A DNA stretch of 26,741 nucleotides from UBA10646 sp003456175 (GTDB lineage: Bacteria > Bacteroidota > Bacteroidia > Chitinophagales > Chitinophagaceae), in NCBI GenBank assembly GCA_031976225.1, contig DALYLQ010000036.1, forward strand, positions 1-26,741, given 5' to 3'. Positions within the stretch are counted from its first letter, which is position 1; every line of letters starts with the position of its first letter. Below the pieces are notes generated by a model. That model saw only the letters and a program-made list of their open reading frames with translations, was not told the DNA's origin and searched no databases. The position numbers were made by a program, and so were the translations under genes. This document shows positions 15,234 to 23,126 of the stretch, piece after piece.

Positions 15234-16757
15234 TTACAATAAGGTAAGTACGTGTTGTATACGTTCTATGGTAGCTTGCTTACCAATCATAGTAGCAATG
15301 TCTAATACGCCGGGGCCAAACTTTCCACCCACTAGCATTATACGTAGTGGCAACATCAACTGCCCTGCTTTTAACTGATGAGCTTCTGCAGTTTGCTTAA
15401 AAGCTGCATCTATAGCATCGTGCTCCCAGTCTGTGATGGCTGTAAAGGCTGCAACTAACGCTTCAAAAAACTGTTGCTGCTGTTCGTTCCATTTGCCTTT
15501 AATTGCTTCTATATCTATCACGTTTGGTGCAGTAAAGAAGAAGCTTGCTTGCTCCACAAAATCTGGTAAAAAAGTGCATCTATCTTTTACTAGATTGAGT
15601 ACACGTATAAAGTAGGCATCATCATTTACCGTAATGTGATGTGTTTTAAAAATAGCTTTTACGGTTTCGGCATATAGTGAAGCATCTGTTTGCTTGATCC
15701 ATTCGTGGTTAAACCATTGTGCTTTTTCCCAATTAAACTTGGCACCGCCTTTGTGTACCCGATCTAAGCTAAAATGTTGCAATAGTTCTTCACGTGTGTA
15801 AATTTCTTTTTCTGAACCATCGTTCCAACCTAGCACTGCCAACATATTCACAAAGGCATCGGGCAAGAAGCCACGTTCTTTAAATCCGGTAGTGGTTTCC
15901 CCAGTTTTAGGATCAGTCCAATCCATAGCGAACACAGGAAACCCAAGGCGATCACCATCACGCTTGCTTAACTTACCATTACCATCGGGCTTGAGAATAA
16001 GTGGCAAGTGTGCCCATTGCGGCATAGCTGCTAACCCAAATAAATACTCCCAAAGTTTTACATGTACTGGGGCACTAGGCAACCACTCTTCGCCGCGAAA
16101 GGCATGTGTTATTTGCATTAAATAATCGTCTACCACCACTGCTAAATGATAGGTTGGCATACCATCGGCTTTGAGTAATACCTTATCATCTACTTGCGAT
16201 GTTTGAAAACTTACTTCGCCACGAATCATATCTGTTAAGGTAACCGTTTCATCGGCGGGCATTTTAATACGAATGACATAAGGCGTTCCATTGTTCAGCA
16301 ATTCGTTAACCTCAGCAGTTGGTAGCGTTAAACTATTACGCATGTATTGACGCAGATGGTGATTATACTGCGGACTCGGATTTTCAGCAGTTTTGTATTG
16401 TTCACGCATTTGTTCAAGTGCTTCAGGCGTATCAAAAGCGTAGTATGCCTTACCTTCTGCTACAAGCTTTTCTGCGTACTTACGGTATATTGCTTTGCGT
16501 TCGCTTTGGCGATACGGTGCATGCGGGCCACCATGTATCGGACTTTCATCGGGTACTAAACCGCACCATTCTAAACATTGAAAAATATACGCTTCTGCAC
16601 CCGGAACAAAACGTGTTTGGTCTGTGTCTTCTATACGTACAATAAAATCGCCACCTTGGCTTTTAGCAAATAAATAATTGAATAAAACGGTACGTACACC
16701 GCCTAAATGCAAACCACCTGTGGGTGATGGTGCAAAACGAACTCTAACCTTTTTCAT
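15234..16757 (-). CDS. gltX: Glutamyl-tRNA synthetase
   Basis: A 507-residue class I synthetase charging tRNA-Glu. The N-terminus MKKVRVRFAPSPTGGLHLGG carries the HIGH-type motif as HLGG (17-20). KLSKR (262-266, in GNGKLSKRDGDRLGFPVF) is the KMSKS equivalent. VRIEDTDQTRFVPGAE and the FLPDAFVNMLAVLGWNDG segment are also typical of GltX, and the length is normal. It starts 32 bases after the FAD-dependent protein on the same strand and is likely co-transcribed with it. A near-copy of the dispersed palindrome (TTTACCGTAATG, 15625-15636) lies inside the gene. Confidence 0.97.
   Translation of the reverse strand: MKKVRVRFAPSPTGGLHLGGVRTVLFNYLFAKSQGGDFIVRIEDTDQTRFVPGAEAYIFQCLEWCGLVPDESPIHGGPHAPYRQSERKAIYRKYAEKLVAEGKAYYAFDTPEALEQMREQYKTAENPSPQYNHHLRQYMRNSLTLPTAEVNELLNNGTPYVIRIKMPADETVTLTDMIRGEVSFQTSQVDDKVLLKADGMPTYHLAVVVDDYLMQITHAFRGEEWLPSAPVHVKLWEYLFGLAAMPQWAHLPLILKPDGNGKLSKRDGDRLGFPVFAMDWTDPKTGETTTGFKERGFLPDAFVNMLAVLGWNDGSEKEIYTREELLQHFSLDRVHKGGAKFNWEKAQWFNHEWIKQTDASLYAETVKAIFKTHHITVNDDAYFIRVLNLVKDRCTFLPDFVEQASFFFTAPNVIDIEAIKGKWNEQQQQFFEALVAAFTAITDWEHDAIDAAFKQTAEAHQLKAGQLMLPLRIMLVGGKFGPGVLDIATMIGKQATIERIQHVLTLL
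15625..15636 (+). repeat. Dispersed palindrome, one-mismatch copy in gltX
   Basis: TTTACCGTAATG differs from the core at one base and keeps the CA extension. A chance origin is possible for this single coding copy. Confidence 0.5.
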
Positions 16758-16789
16758 ATTCGATGTTTTCTGCTACTATTCGTAGCTAC

Positions 16790-18364
16790 TTAATATTTAC
16801 TACTTAACTGTAACGCAATAGCCGCTGCCACTTTTTCGCCGTCCATAGCAGCACTTACAATACCTCCTGCATAGCCAGCACCTTCACCACACGGATACAA
16901 ATTTTGAATTTGTGGATGCTGCAAAGTGGTTGCATCTCTCGGGATACGAACCGGCGATGATGTTCTGCTTTCTGTAGCTACTAACACCGCTTCGTTGGTG
17001 TAATAACCTTTCATTTTTTTTCCAAAAGCAATGAGGCCTTCTCGTAATCGTTCGTGGATGAATGCAGGCAGTACATCTCTCAAATTAGCACTTGTAACGC
17101 CAGGTATATAACTACAATCGGGTAAGCTGTTACTTATTTTATAATTACAAAAATCTACCAAGCGTTGTGCTGGTGCAGCAAGATTGCTACCACCTACTTT
17201 AAAGGCTTGTTGCTCTATTGATTGTTGAAACGCTAGCAAGCTCAATGGAGTTACAGCTTGTTTGGGCTGTACCACATCGGCTAGTTCTACGCTTACCACC
17301 ATACCACTATTGCTGTATGGGTTATTACGCTTACTTGGGCTCCAACCATTCACTACCAATTCCCCAGGTGCTGTTGCAGCCGGTGCAATAATACCACCCG
17401 GACACATACAAAAACTAAACACCCCACGCCCCATAGATTGATGTACTAAACTGTACGATGCTGGCGGTAGATACTCGCCACGTATAGGGCAATGATATTG
17501 AATACTATCAATCAAATGTTGCGGGTGCTCTACCCTTACACCCAAGGCAAATGGTTTTGCTTCAATAAGTATGCCCTTACGGTAAAAGAGTTCAAAAATA
17601 TCACGAGCACTATGGCCTGTGGCGAGCAGTACAGCATTTGCCGTAAGGCTATCGCCATCGGCAGTAATAACAGTGCTGATGTTATTATTTTGAACAGTAA
17701 CATCTACTAGTTTTTTTTCAAACAACACTTGTCCGCCCGCAGCAATAATCTGCTCACGCATAGCAGTAATAATATGCGGCAATTTGTTGGTACCAATATG
17801 CGGGTGTGATTCGTACAGAATTTTTTCATCGGCACCAAACTGCACAAAAACATTTAGAATTTCATTAATACTCCCACGCTTATTGCTACGCGTATACAAC
17901 TTACCATCGCTATAAGTACCAGCGCCGCCTTCGCCAAAGCAATAATTACTTTCAGGATGTACCTCGCCTGTTTTGTTCATGTGTGCCAAATCGCGGCGAC
18001 GAGCCCTAACATCTTTACCACGTTCCAACACAATAGGTTGTATGCCTAAGCGAATAAGTTTTAAGGCAGCAAACAAACCCGCTGGCCCTGCACCTACCAC
18101 AATAACGCGATGTTTAGCACTACTTACATTAGGATATTGTACTGCTGTGAATGGTCGCTCGTGAAATGGCTCGTTGATAAATGCTTGTACGGTTACATTA
18201 TACCAAATTTGCTGGCGGCTGCGGGCATCAATAGATTGATGTGTTTTGTAAAAACCATTAACCGCAAGGTTATGAATGCCTAATTGTTGTGCAATAGCAT
18301 CGCCAATAGCCGTGCTATCGTGCGCCTGAGCGGGTAACAAACGAAGTGTAACTGTTTGTGGCAT
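16790..18364 (-). CDS. FAD-dependent oxidoreductase, COG2509-type
   Basis: A 524-residue flavoprotein of unknown substrate. After an 80-residue N-terminal domain, HRVIVVGAGPAGLFAALKL gives the FAD dinucleotide-binding motif GAGPAG (91-96), followed by the acidic strand end VLERG. SNYCFGEGGAGTYSDGKLYT and the C-terminal YPCGEGAGYAGGIVSAAMDG are typical of uncharacterised FAD-dependent dehydrogenases of this type. Two exact dispersed palindromes lie in the gene and are read in different frames (residues 239-243 SLTAN and 260-264 FYRKG). The only upstream space for a promoter is the 30 bases after the DUF3127 terminator hairpin, so read-through may feed it. Confidence 0.88.
   Translation of the reverse strand: MPQTVTLRLLPAQAHDSTAIGDAIAQQLGIHNLAVNGFYKTHQSIDARSRQQIWYNVTVQAFINEPFHERPFTAVQYPNVSSAKHRVIVVGAGPAGLFAALKLIRLGIQPIVLERGKDVRARRRDLAHMNKTGEVHPESNYCFGEGGAGTYSDGKLYTRSNKRGSINEILNVFVQFGADEKILYESHPHIGTNKLPHIITAMREQIIAAGGQVLFEKKLVDVTVQNNNISTVITADGDSLTANAVLLATGHSARDIFELFYRKGILIEAKPFALGVRVEHPQHLIDSIQYHCPIRGEYLPPASYSLVHQSMGRGVFSFCMCPGGIIAPAATAPGELVVNGWSPSKRNNPYSNSGMVVSVELADVVQPKQAVTPLSLLAFQQSIEQQAFKVGGSNLAAPAQRLVDFCNYKISNSLPDCSYIPGVTSANLRDVLPAFIHERLREGLIAFGKKMKGYYTNEAVLVATESRTSSPVRIPRDATTLQHPQIQNLYPCGEGAGYAGGIVSAAMDGEKVAAAIALQLSSKY
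17575..17586 (-). repeat. Dispersed palindrome in the FAD gene (first copy)
   Basis: Exact CCTTACGGTAAA, lacking the CA extension. It is read on the coding strand as TTT-TAC-CGT-AAG, residues FYRK. Confidence 0.85.
17637..17648 (+). repeat. Dispersed palindrome, G variant, in the FAD gene (second copy)
   Basis: Exact TTTGCCGTAAGG with CA extension, 50 bases from the previous copy and in opposite orientation. It is translated as SLTAN in a different frame from the other copy. Confidence 0.85.
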
Positions 18365-18394
18365 ACTGTGTTAGGGAATTATCCTAAAAACAAA

Positions 18395-18419
18395 ACCGCA
18401 ACGCCGGTGGCGTTGCGGT
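18395..18419 (-). terminator. Terminator after the DUF3127 gene
   Basis: A perfect 11-bp stem, ACCGCAACGCC (18395-18405) with its complement at 18409-18419, has a 3-base loop. The leftward transcript continues with TTTTGTTTTT. Confidence 0.88.
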
Positions 18420-18450
18420 ACAAAAGTATTGATTTGCAAGTGTATTACCC

Positions 18451-18828
18451 TTAAAATGGTAAATCTTCGCCATCGGCATCTTCAAAATTAGAGAAGGTTT
18501 CGGTTGGCATTTCATTCGTAGGCGCTGTTCCGCCAAGTTTTACAGCTTCAAGGCGCCAAGCATCGAGATTGGTGATGTAATTATCAACGCCATTTTTATT
18601 CCATTTGCTGCCTTTAATGTTGAAAAACACTTTAACATCGTCGCCAATATTGGCTTTATCGGGTAAAGTGGTTTTATCTTGTACACATTGAAATTTAATG
18701 TAGTTAGTAATGGTACGACCATTAATATCATCGGTTTTTTCAATAACGAATTCCCTTGTTTTAAAGGTAGCACTACGTTGTACTTCTTCGTACTTAGCAA
18801 TTAATTTGCCTGTAATTTCAAACGACAT
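18451..18828 (-). CDS. DUF3127 protein with SSB-like acidic C-terminus
   Basis: 125 residues from the ATG at 18828, chosen because the family homology begins at MSFEITGKLIAKY. A longer GTG-started frame reaches 18897 but its extra N-terminus looks unlike the family. The body, FKTREFVIEKTDD...NYIKFQCVQDKTTLPDKANIGD, and FFNIKGSKW...YITNLDAWRLEAV are characteristic of DUF3127, a small beta-rich family common in Bacteroidota with no settled function. The last residues, EDADGEDLPF, form an acidic tail ending in hydrophobic P-F, like the tip by which single-stranded DNA-binding protein recruits partners. It may be an OB-fold nucleic-acid-binding protein; this is inference. Confidence 0.85.
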   Translation of the reverse strand: MSFEITGKLIAKYEEVQRSATFKTREFVIEKTDDINGRTITNYIKFQCVQDKTTLPDKANIGDDVKVFFNIKGSKWNKNGVDNYITNLDAWRLEAVKLGGTAPTNEMPTETFSNFEDADGEDLPF

Positions 18829-18933
18829 GTAAGCTGGTTTTATCACTCGAAAGTAAATCTTTCTTGTTTCCCTAAAATTATTGATGGTTATCTGCACAAA
18901 TATGTAATTTGTATCCCCATCTTTTTTAAGACC

Positions 18934-19677
18934 ATGTACTATATTATCAGACGAACATTAATAGCCCTCGCAACCATTGGTGTATTTGTAGCTTGTGGTG
19001 GACAAAAGCAAACTGTTACTGTAGCCTACAACGATTACAGAGTAACCAAAAATGTACAACCCGATTCAGCAATGCTGAAGCTATTAGCACCCTATAGCGA
19101 TAGCATCAACAAAACCATGAATCAGGTAATTGGCTTCGCAACCAATACATTACAAAAAAAACAACCTGAAAGTAACCTTGGTAATCTTATGGCCGATGCC
19201 ATGAAGCACACTGCCAAAGAAGTGTATAAGGTAAATGTGGTAGCAGCCTTTGTGAATTACGGAGGCGTAAGAAGTTACATACCCAAAGGCGAAGTAACGA
19301 TTGGAAAAGTGTATGAGTTAATGCCTTTCGATAACCTTGTGATCGTACAACAAGTAAAAGGCGACGTATTACAAGCATTTTTAAACCATATTGCCGGCCG
19401 TGGTGGTTGGCCCATCAGCGGTATTCAAATGAAAATCGTAGATAAAAAGGCAACAGATGTTTTAGTGGATGGTAAACCCATTGATATGAATGAAAGCTAT
19501 TACATCGCCAATAGCGATTATGTTGCCAATGGTGGCGACGATTGCGATATGTTGCGTAACATACCACAAATGAACAATGGCTATTTATTTAGAGATGCCC
19601 TCATCAGCTACTTTAAAGTGCTCACACGTATGGGCAAACCCATCGACAGTAAAATTGAAAATAGAATTACGCTATAG
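18934..19677 (+). CDS. 5'-nucleotidase C-terminal-domain lipoprotein
   Basis: A 247-residue protein with a lipoprotein signal; the lipobox VFVAC puts the acylated cysteine at residue 21. The remainder is the C-terminal, substrate-binding domain of the UshA family: PESNLGNLMADAM, the NYGGVRSYIPKGEVTIGKVY segment with the N-G-G-x-R nucleotide contact, MPFDNLVIVQQVKG and YYIANSDYVANGGDDC. The metallophosphatase domain is absent here but is encoded by the next gene, 14 bases later. The two proteins probably form or reconstitute a periplasmic nucleotidase. The substrate could be nucleotides, UDP-sugars or another phosphoester. Confidence 0.88.
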   Translation: MYYIIRRTLIALATIGVFVACGGQKQTVTVAYNDYRVTKNVQPDSAMLKLLAPYSDSINKTMNQVIGFATNTLQKKQPESNLGNLMADAMKHTAKEVYKVNVVAAFVNYGGVRSYIPKGEVTIGKVYELMPFDNLVIVQQVKGDVLQAFLNHIAGRGGWPISGIQMKIVDKKATDVLVDGKPIDMNESYYIANSDYVANGGDDCDMLRNIPQMNNGYLFRDALISYFKVLTRMGKPIDSKIENRITL

Positions 19678-19691
19678 TTAAGCCACACTAC

Positions 19692-20621
19692 ATGAACAGA
19701 AGAAAATTTGTAAAAAACAGTTTATATGCAAGCGGTGCACTCGCTACAGAATCACTTATTTCAGGTAGTGCCAATGCTGCACCTTACGGTAAAAAAATAA
19801 CGATTTTGCACACGAACGATGTACATAGCCGCTTAGAACCTTTTGCTAACGACGGCAGCAGAAATGCTGGGCTAGGAGGCGTAGCATCGAGAGCTAGTAT
19901 TATTAACAATATTAGAAAAGAAGGAGGCGAAGTATTGCTGTTAGATGCCGGAGATATCTTTCAAGGTACGCCCTACTTTAATTTATACAAAGGCGAGCCT
20001 GAAATAAAAGCCATGACTGCCATGGGCTACGATGCAGCCACCATGGGCAATCACGATTTTGATGCAGGCCTCGACAATTTTGCTACCCAACTACAACACG
20101 CTAAGTTCTCCATCATTAACTGCAACTATAATTTTAATGGCACACCCATGGAAGGCAAAGCTGTGCCGTACAAAATATTTAATAAAGGCGGTTTAAAAGT
20201 GGGTGTACTTGGTGTAGGTATAGAATTAAAAGGCCTTGTACCTGATAACCTGTATGGCAATACAGTGTATATGGAGCCCATACAAAGCGCCAACAACACA
20301 GCTGCACAACTTAGAAAAGAAGGTTGTGATTTAATAATATGCTTAAGCCACCTTGGAGATAAATACAACGATGATAAAGTAAGCGACGAAATTTTAGCGA
20401 AAGAAACATTTGATATCGATCTTATCATTGGCGGCCACACACACCGATTTTTTGAACAACCCCGCAAATACAAAAACCGCCGCGGCAGCGATGTATTCGT
20501 GAATCAGGTAGGTTGGGGCGGCATTCAATTAGGCCGTTTAGATTATGAATTTTCTGGCGGCGGAAGAAAAAATTTGACGGAAGCAAGAACTGTTGTAATA
20601 AGTAAAAAAACAAGTGAATAA
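19692..20621 (+). CDS. Metallophosphatase half of a 5'-nucleotidase, Tat-type signal
   Basis: 309 residues. The N-terminus MNRRKFVKNSLYASGALA has a twin-arginine motif followed by a hydrophobic stretch and an A-x-A cleavage region, so Tat export of a folded metalloprotein is likely. The metallophosphoesterase motifs are all present: HTNDVH (D43, H45), DAGD (85-88), GNHD (119-122) and, later, GGHTH. These bind two divalent metals. There is no C-terminal 5'-nucleotidase domain, which is supplied by the upstream gene. An exact dispersed palindrome (19782-19793) encodes PYGK immediately after the predicted cleavage site. Confidence 0.9.
   Translation: MNRRKFVKNSLYASGALATESLISGSANAAPYGKKITILHTNDVHSRLEPFANDGSRNAGLGGVASRASIINNIRKEGGEVLLLDAGDIFQGTPYFNLYKGEPEIKAMTAMGYDAATMGNHDFDAGLDNFATQLQHAKFSIINCNYNFNGTPMEGKAVPYKIFNKGGLKVGVLGVGIELKGLVPDNLYGNTVYMEPIQSANNTAAQLRKEGCDLIICLSHLGDKYNDDKVSDEILAKETFDIDLIIGGHTHRFFEQPRKYKNRRGSDVFVNQVGWGGIQLGRLDYEFSGGGRKNLTEARTVVISKKTSE
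19782..19793 (-). repeat. Dispersed palindrome at the signal-peptide junction of the metallophosphatase
   Basis: Exact CCTTACGGTAAA, codon-aligned (CCT TAC GGT AAA = PYGK), without the TG/CA extension. Confidence 0.85.
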
Positions 20622-20676
20622 AAATTTTTTTTTCAACAGTTAGTGTTTCATATTCGCACTCTTGCTAAAGAAATTT

Positions 20677-20685
20677 TTATCCACA
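20677..20685 (+). promoter_or_regulatory. DnaA box upstream of dnaA
   Basis: A perfect TTATCCACA lies 73 bases before the dnaA ATG, in an AT-rich leader that also has the palindrome TTTTTCGAAAAA (20710-20721). With only one box visible, autoregulation of dnaA is more likely than an origin. Confidence 0.75.
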
Positions 20686-20758
20686 AAATGGAATAACTTT
20701 TTTAGCGCATTTTTCGAAAAACCACTTTTATCACCCCTGATTTAGTTTGACATATAGT

Positions 20759-22186
20759 ATGACGAAAACAGCCGAATCTGTATGGAGCAACTGTCTGAAA
20801 ATCATCAAGGATATTGTGGAATGGCAGCACTACAAAACGTGGTTCGAGCCAATCCGCCCTGTTGATTTGAAGGAAAGTGTGCTAATGATTCAAGTGCCAA
20901 GTCAGTTCTTCTTCGAATATCTCGAAGAACACTATGTGAACTTACTTGCCAAAACTTTAAAGCGTGAACTTGGCAAAGATGCTAGGTTAGAATACCGCAT
21001 TATGGTAGATAGTGGCGGTAATGGTAGAGGCAGTATGGATGTACCTGCTAGCGGCCACCGTGTACCCACTAATAATGAAATGGATTTTCCTTTGGTTATT
21101 AATAACCCCGTTAAAAACCCATTCGTTATTCCTGGGCTTAAAAAAATGCAAATTGATCCGCAGTTAAACCCTAAATATACTTTTGACGCATTTATTGAGG
21201 GCGACTGTAATCGTGTTGCACGCCGTGCAGGAAAAACTGTTGCAGAAAAACCTGGCGCCAATAGCTTTAACCCGCTTGTAATTTATGGTGGCACCGGTTT
21301 TGGTAAAACACACTTAGCACAAGCCATTGGTAACGAAGTAAAACGCTTACACCAAAACAAGGTGGTACTTTACGTAAGTAGCGAAAAATTCATTAACCAA
21401 TTTCAAGATCATAGCCGCAACAACGCTATCAACGACTTTATACACTTCTATCAAATGATAGATGTGCTCATTATCGATGATGTACAATTCTTTGCACGAG
21501 CCGAAAAAAGTCAAGATGCTTTCTTCGCCATTTTTAACCACTTACATCAAAGTGGCAAGCAGCTTGTTTTAACAAGCGATAAAGCACCGAAAGATTTAGA
21601 TAGCATGCAAGAACGCTTGCTTAGCCGCTTCCGTTGGGGCTTAAGTGCCGATGTGCAACTACCCGATTACGAAACACGCATTGAAATTCTAGAACATAAA
21701 ATGAAAAACGATGGTCTAGAAATGCCTAAAGAGGTAGTGAAGTACGTTGCTTACAATATCAATACTAATATTCGTGAGTTAGAAGGTGCATTAATTAGCT
21801 TGCTAGCTCAAAGTAGCCTTAATAAACGTGAGATTGATTTAGAGCTAGCCAAAAAAGTACTACGCAACTTTGTTAAAACCAGCAACAAAGAAATCACCAT
21901 CGATGCTATTCAAAAAATGGTTTGCGAATACTTTAATGTGCCTTACGATAAGTTGCTAGCACAAACACGTAAGCGTGAAATTGTACAAGCACGCCAAATA
22001 ACTATGTACTTAGCAAAAGCATTCACCAAGAACAGCTTAAAAACAATAGGTGAGCATTTTGGCGGCCGCGACCACACCACTGTTATTCACAGTTGCCAAA
22101 CAGTTAAAGATTTGATGGATACCGATACCATTTTCCGTGAGAATGTTATGGAGCTCACACAAAAAGTACAGCTCGCAAGTATGTAA
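20759..22186 (+). CDS. dnaA: Chromosomal replication initiator DnaA
   Basis: 475 residues from the ATG at 20759. An upstream TTG at 20747 adds four residues and is less likely. Domain I spans about 1-80 (VWSNCLKIIKDIVEWQHYKTWF) and is followed by a linker. The AAA+ domain III has Walker A GGTGFGKT (177-184), Walker B LIIDDVQFF (237-245) and the arginine-finger region RLLSRFRWGL. Domain IV ends with GGRDHTTVIHSC, the signature that recognises the DnaA box. The protein melts oriC and loads the helicase. The upstream DnaA box suggests autoregulation. TTAGTTTG (20742-20749), one base off TAnnTTTG, may be its -7 box. Confidence 0.97.
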   Translation: MTKTAESVWSNCLKIIKDIVEWQHYKTWFEPIRPVDLKESVLMIQVPSQFFFEYLEEHYVNLLAKTLKRELGKDARLEYRIMVDSGGNGRGSMDVPASGHRVPTNNEMDFPLVINNPVKNPFVIPGLKKMQIDPQLNPKYTFDAFIEGDCNRVARRAGKTVAEKPGANSFNPLVIYGGTGFGKTHLAQAIGNEVKRLHQNKVVLYVSSEKFINQFQDHSRNNAINDFIHFYQMIDVLIIDDVQFFARAEKSQDAFFAIFNHLHQSGKQLVLTSDKAPKDLDSMQERLLSRFRWGLSADVQLPDYETRIEILEHKMKNDGLEMPKEVVKYVAYNINTNIRELEGALISLLAQSSLNKREIDLELAKKVLRNFVKTSNKEITIDAIQKMVCEYFNVPYDKLLAQTRKREIVQARQITMYLAKAFTKNSLKTIGEHFGGRDHTTVIHSCQTVKDLMDTDTIFRENVMELTQKVQLASM

Positions 22187-22209
22187 CCAAAATAACTACT
22201 AAAACTATT

Positions 22210-22245
22210 AGCCCCGTATTGCTTTACAAGTAATACGGGGCTTTC
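22210..22245 (+). terminator. Terminator after dnaA
   Basis: AGCCCCGTATT (22210-22220) pairs perfectly with AATACGGGGCT (22232-22242) over 11 bp with an 11-base loop. TTT and a looser T-rich stretch follow. Confidence 0.85.
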
Positions 22246-22257
22246 AACTTTTAGTAC

Positions 22258-22346
22258 CATGGGCAGCTTTTGTTCGGGCTGTTACGGGCTTCGGTACAGG
22301 GTACCGGCTCCCGTTGGTCGCCGCCCTACACATCCCGCAGCCCATG
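22258..22346. repeat. GC-rich element with four nested stems
   Basis: Four inverted repeats lie inside one another: CATGGGC (22258-22264) with GCCCATG (22340-22346); GGGC (22276-22279) with GCCC (22323-22326); ACGGG (22284-22288) with CCCGT (22310-22314); and CGGTAC (22292-22297) with GTACCG (22301-22306) around a 3-base loop. The composition is clearly richer in GC than the flanks. It lies between the dnaA terminator and a convergent gene. It could be a REP-like repeat or a structured RNA. A 39-codon open frame (22259-22378) crosses it but does not look like a conserved protein. Confidence 0.65.
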
Positions 22347-22434
22347 AACTATATGCCCTTTATTCTACAGAATGGTAGCAATTGTATGTACAACAGACCC
22401 TACTAGTACATATAACTAGCGTGAAAAATAATTG

Positions 22435-23034
22435 TTACTCTCTATCGATACCATAAATAGTACCGCTATCAAGCATATTTCTTAACTCTTGCTTTGAATA
22501 ACTAAAAATATCAGGAGCATATGTATCACTTTTCAAAGTATGCAATCCGGTGATTTTATTCACTTGAAAATTACTGTATTGAACATACACTGAATCGGAC
22601 TTAACTGCATTAACTTTAAAGATGGTGTATTGCCCGTTTTCAACTTTAACTTCATATATGTCTCCTACTTTAGGTGCTGTTACAAACTGCAGGTTTTCAT
22701 CGGCCTTTTTATTACTTTGTATTACAGCTAGTACAATTATAACAGCTAAAAGTACAAGACCTGAAAATGCCCACAGCGGTGTTTTGGTTTGTGCTTTTAA
22801 ATTTTCATAAGCACTCAACAAAGTAGATGGCATTTCTTTATGCTCTAATACTTGCTTACAATGATCGCATTGGCTTACACCAATTTTACTCATAGGAAAT
22901 AAAGGAATCCAAAAAACATGTGCATATTTCTGAAACACTGACAGGGTAAGGCTATTCTTGGTTCCACAGTGTGGACAGTTGTCTGGTAAGGCTTCTTGAA
23001 TAAGTAACTTGCTTTTACTTCCGTAAATGATCAT
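22435..23034 (-). CDS. Zinc-ribbon membrane protein of unknown function
   Basis: A 199-residue protein I do not recognise as a named family. The N-terminus holds two CxxC pairs, CPHCG (C20, C23) and CDHCK (C56, C59), spaced as in a rubredoxin-like or zinc-ribbon fold. Between them lies a hydrophobic stretch HVFWIPLFPM, similar in style to small zinc-ribbon membrane proteins. One transmembrane helix (about 84-105, LWAFSGLVLLAVIIVLAVI) precedes a C-terminal, probably beta-rich, domain (VGDIYEVKVENGQYTIFKVN). The gene is read toward dnaA and is separated from scpA by about 90 bases. Confidence 0.75.
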   Translation of the reverse strand: MIIYGSKSKLLIQEALPDNCPHCGTKNSLTLSVFQKYAHVFWIPLFPMSKIGVSQCDHCKQVLEHKEMPSTLLSAYENLKAQTKTPLWAFSGLVLLAVIIVLAVIQSNKKADENLQFVTAPKVGDIYEVKVENGQYTIFKVNAVKSDSVYVQYSNFQVNKITGLHTLKSDTYAPDIFSYSKQELRNMLDSGTIYGIDRE

Positions 23035-23112
23035 ATGGATTTAGTTTAATATTCAAGACAATATTAGCCACAAGATTTTATAAAATAAAACATCATATCA
23101 TTAATAAAATCA

Positions 23113-23126
23113 TTTACCGTAAGGTT
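23113..23126 (+). repeat. Dispersed palindrome abutting the scpA stop
   Basis: TTTACCGTAAGGTT with CA extension. Its last two bases overlap the scpA stop codon (23125-23127). The element begins exactly where the coding sequence ends. Confidence 0.9.

Noticed and set aside
20622..20758. Possible oriC upstream of dnaA
   Set aside because: Only one perfect DnaA box (20677-20685) is visible. There is no cluster of boxes and no clear unwinding element beyond general AT-richness, so dnaA autoregulation is the simpler reading.
22259..22378. 39-codon open frame across the nested hairpin
   Set aside because: The frame follows the hairpin sequence and has no ribosome-binding signal or recognisable domain. 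It is more likely incidental to the structured element.
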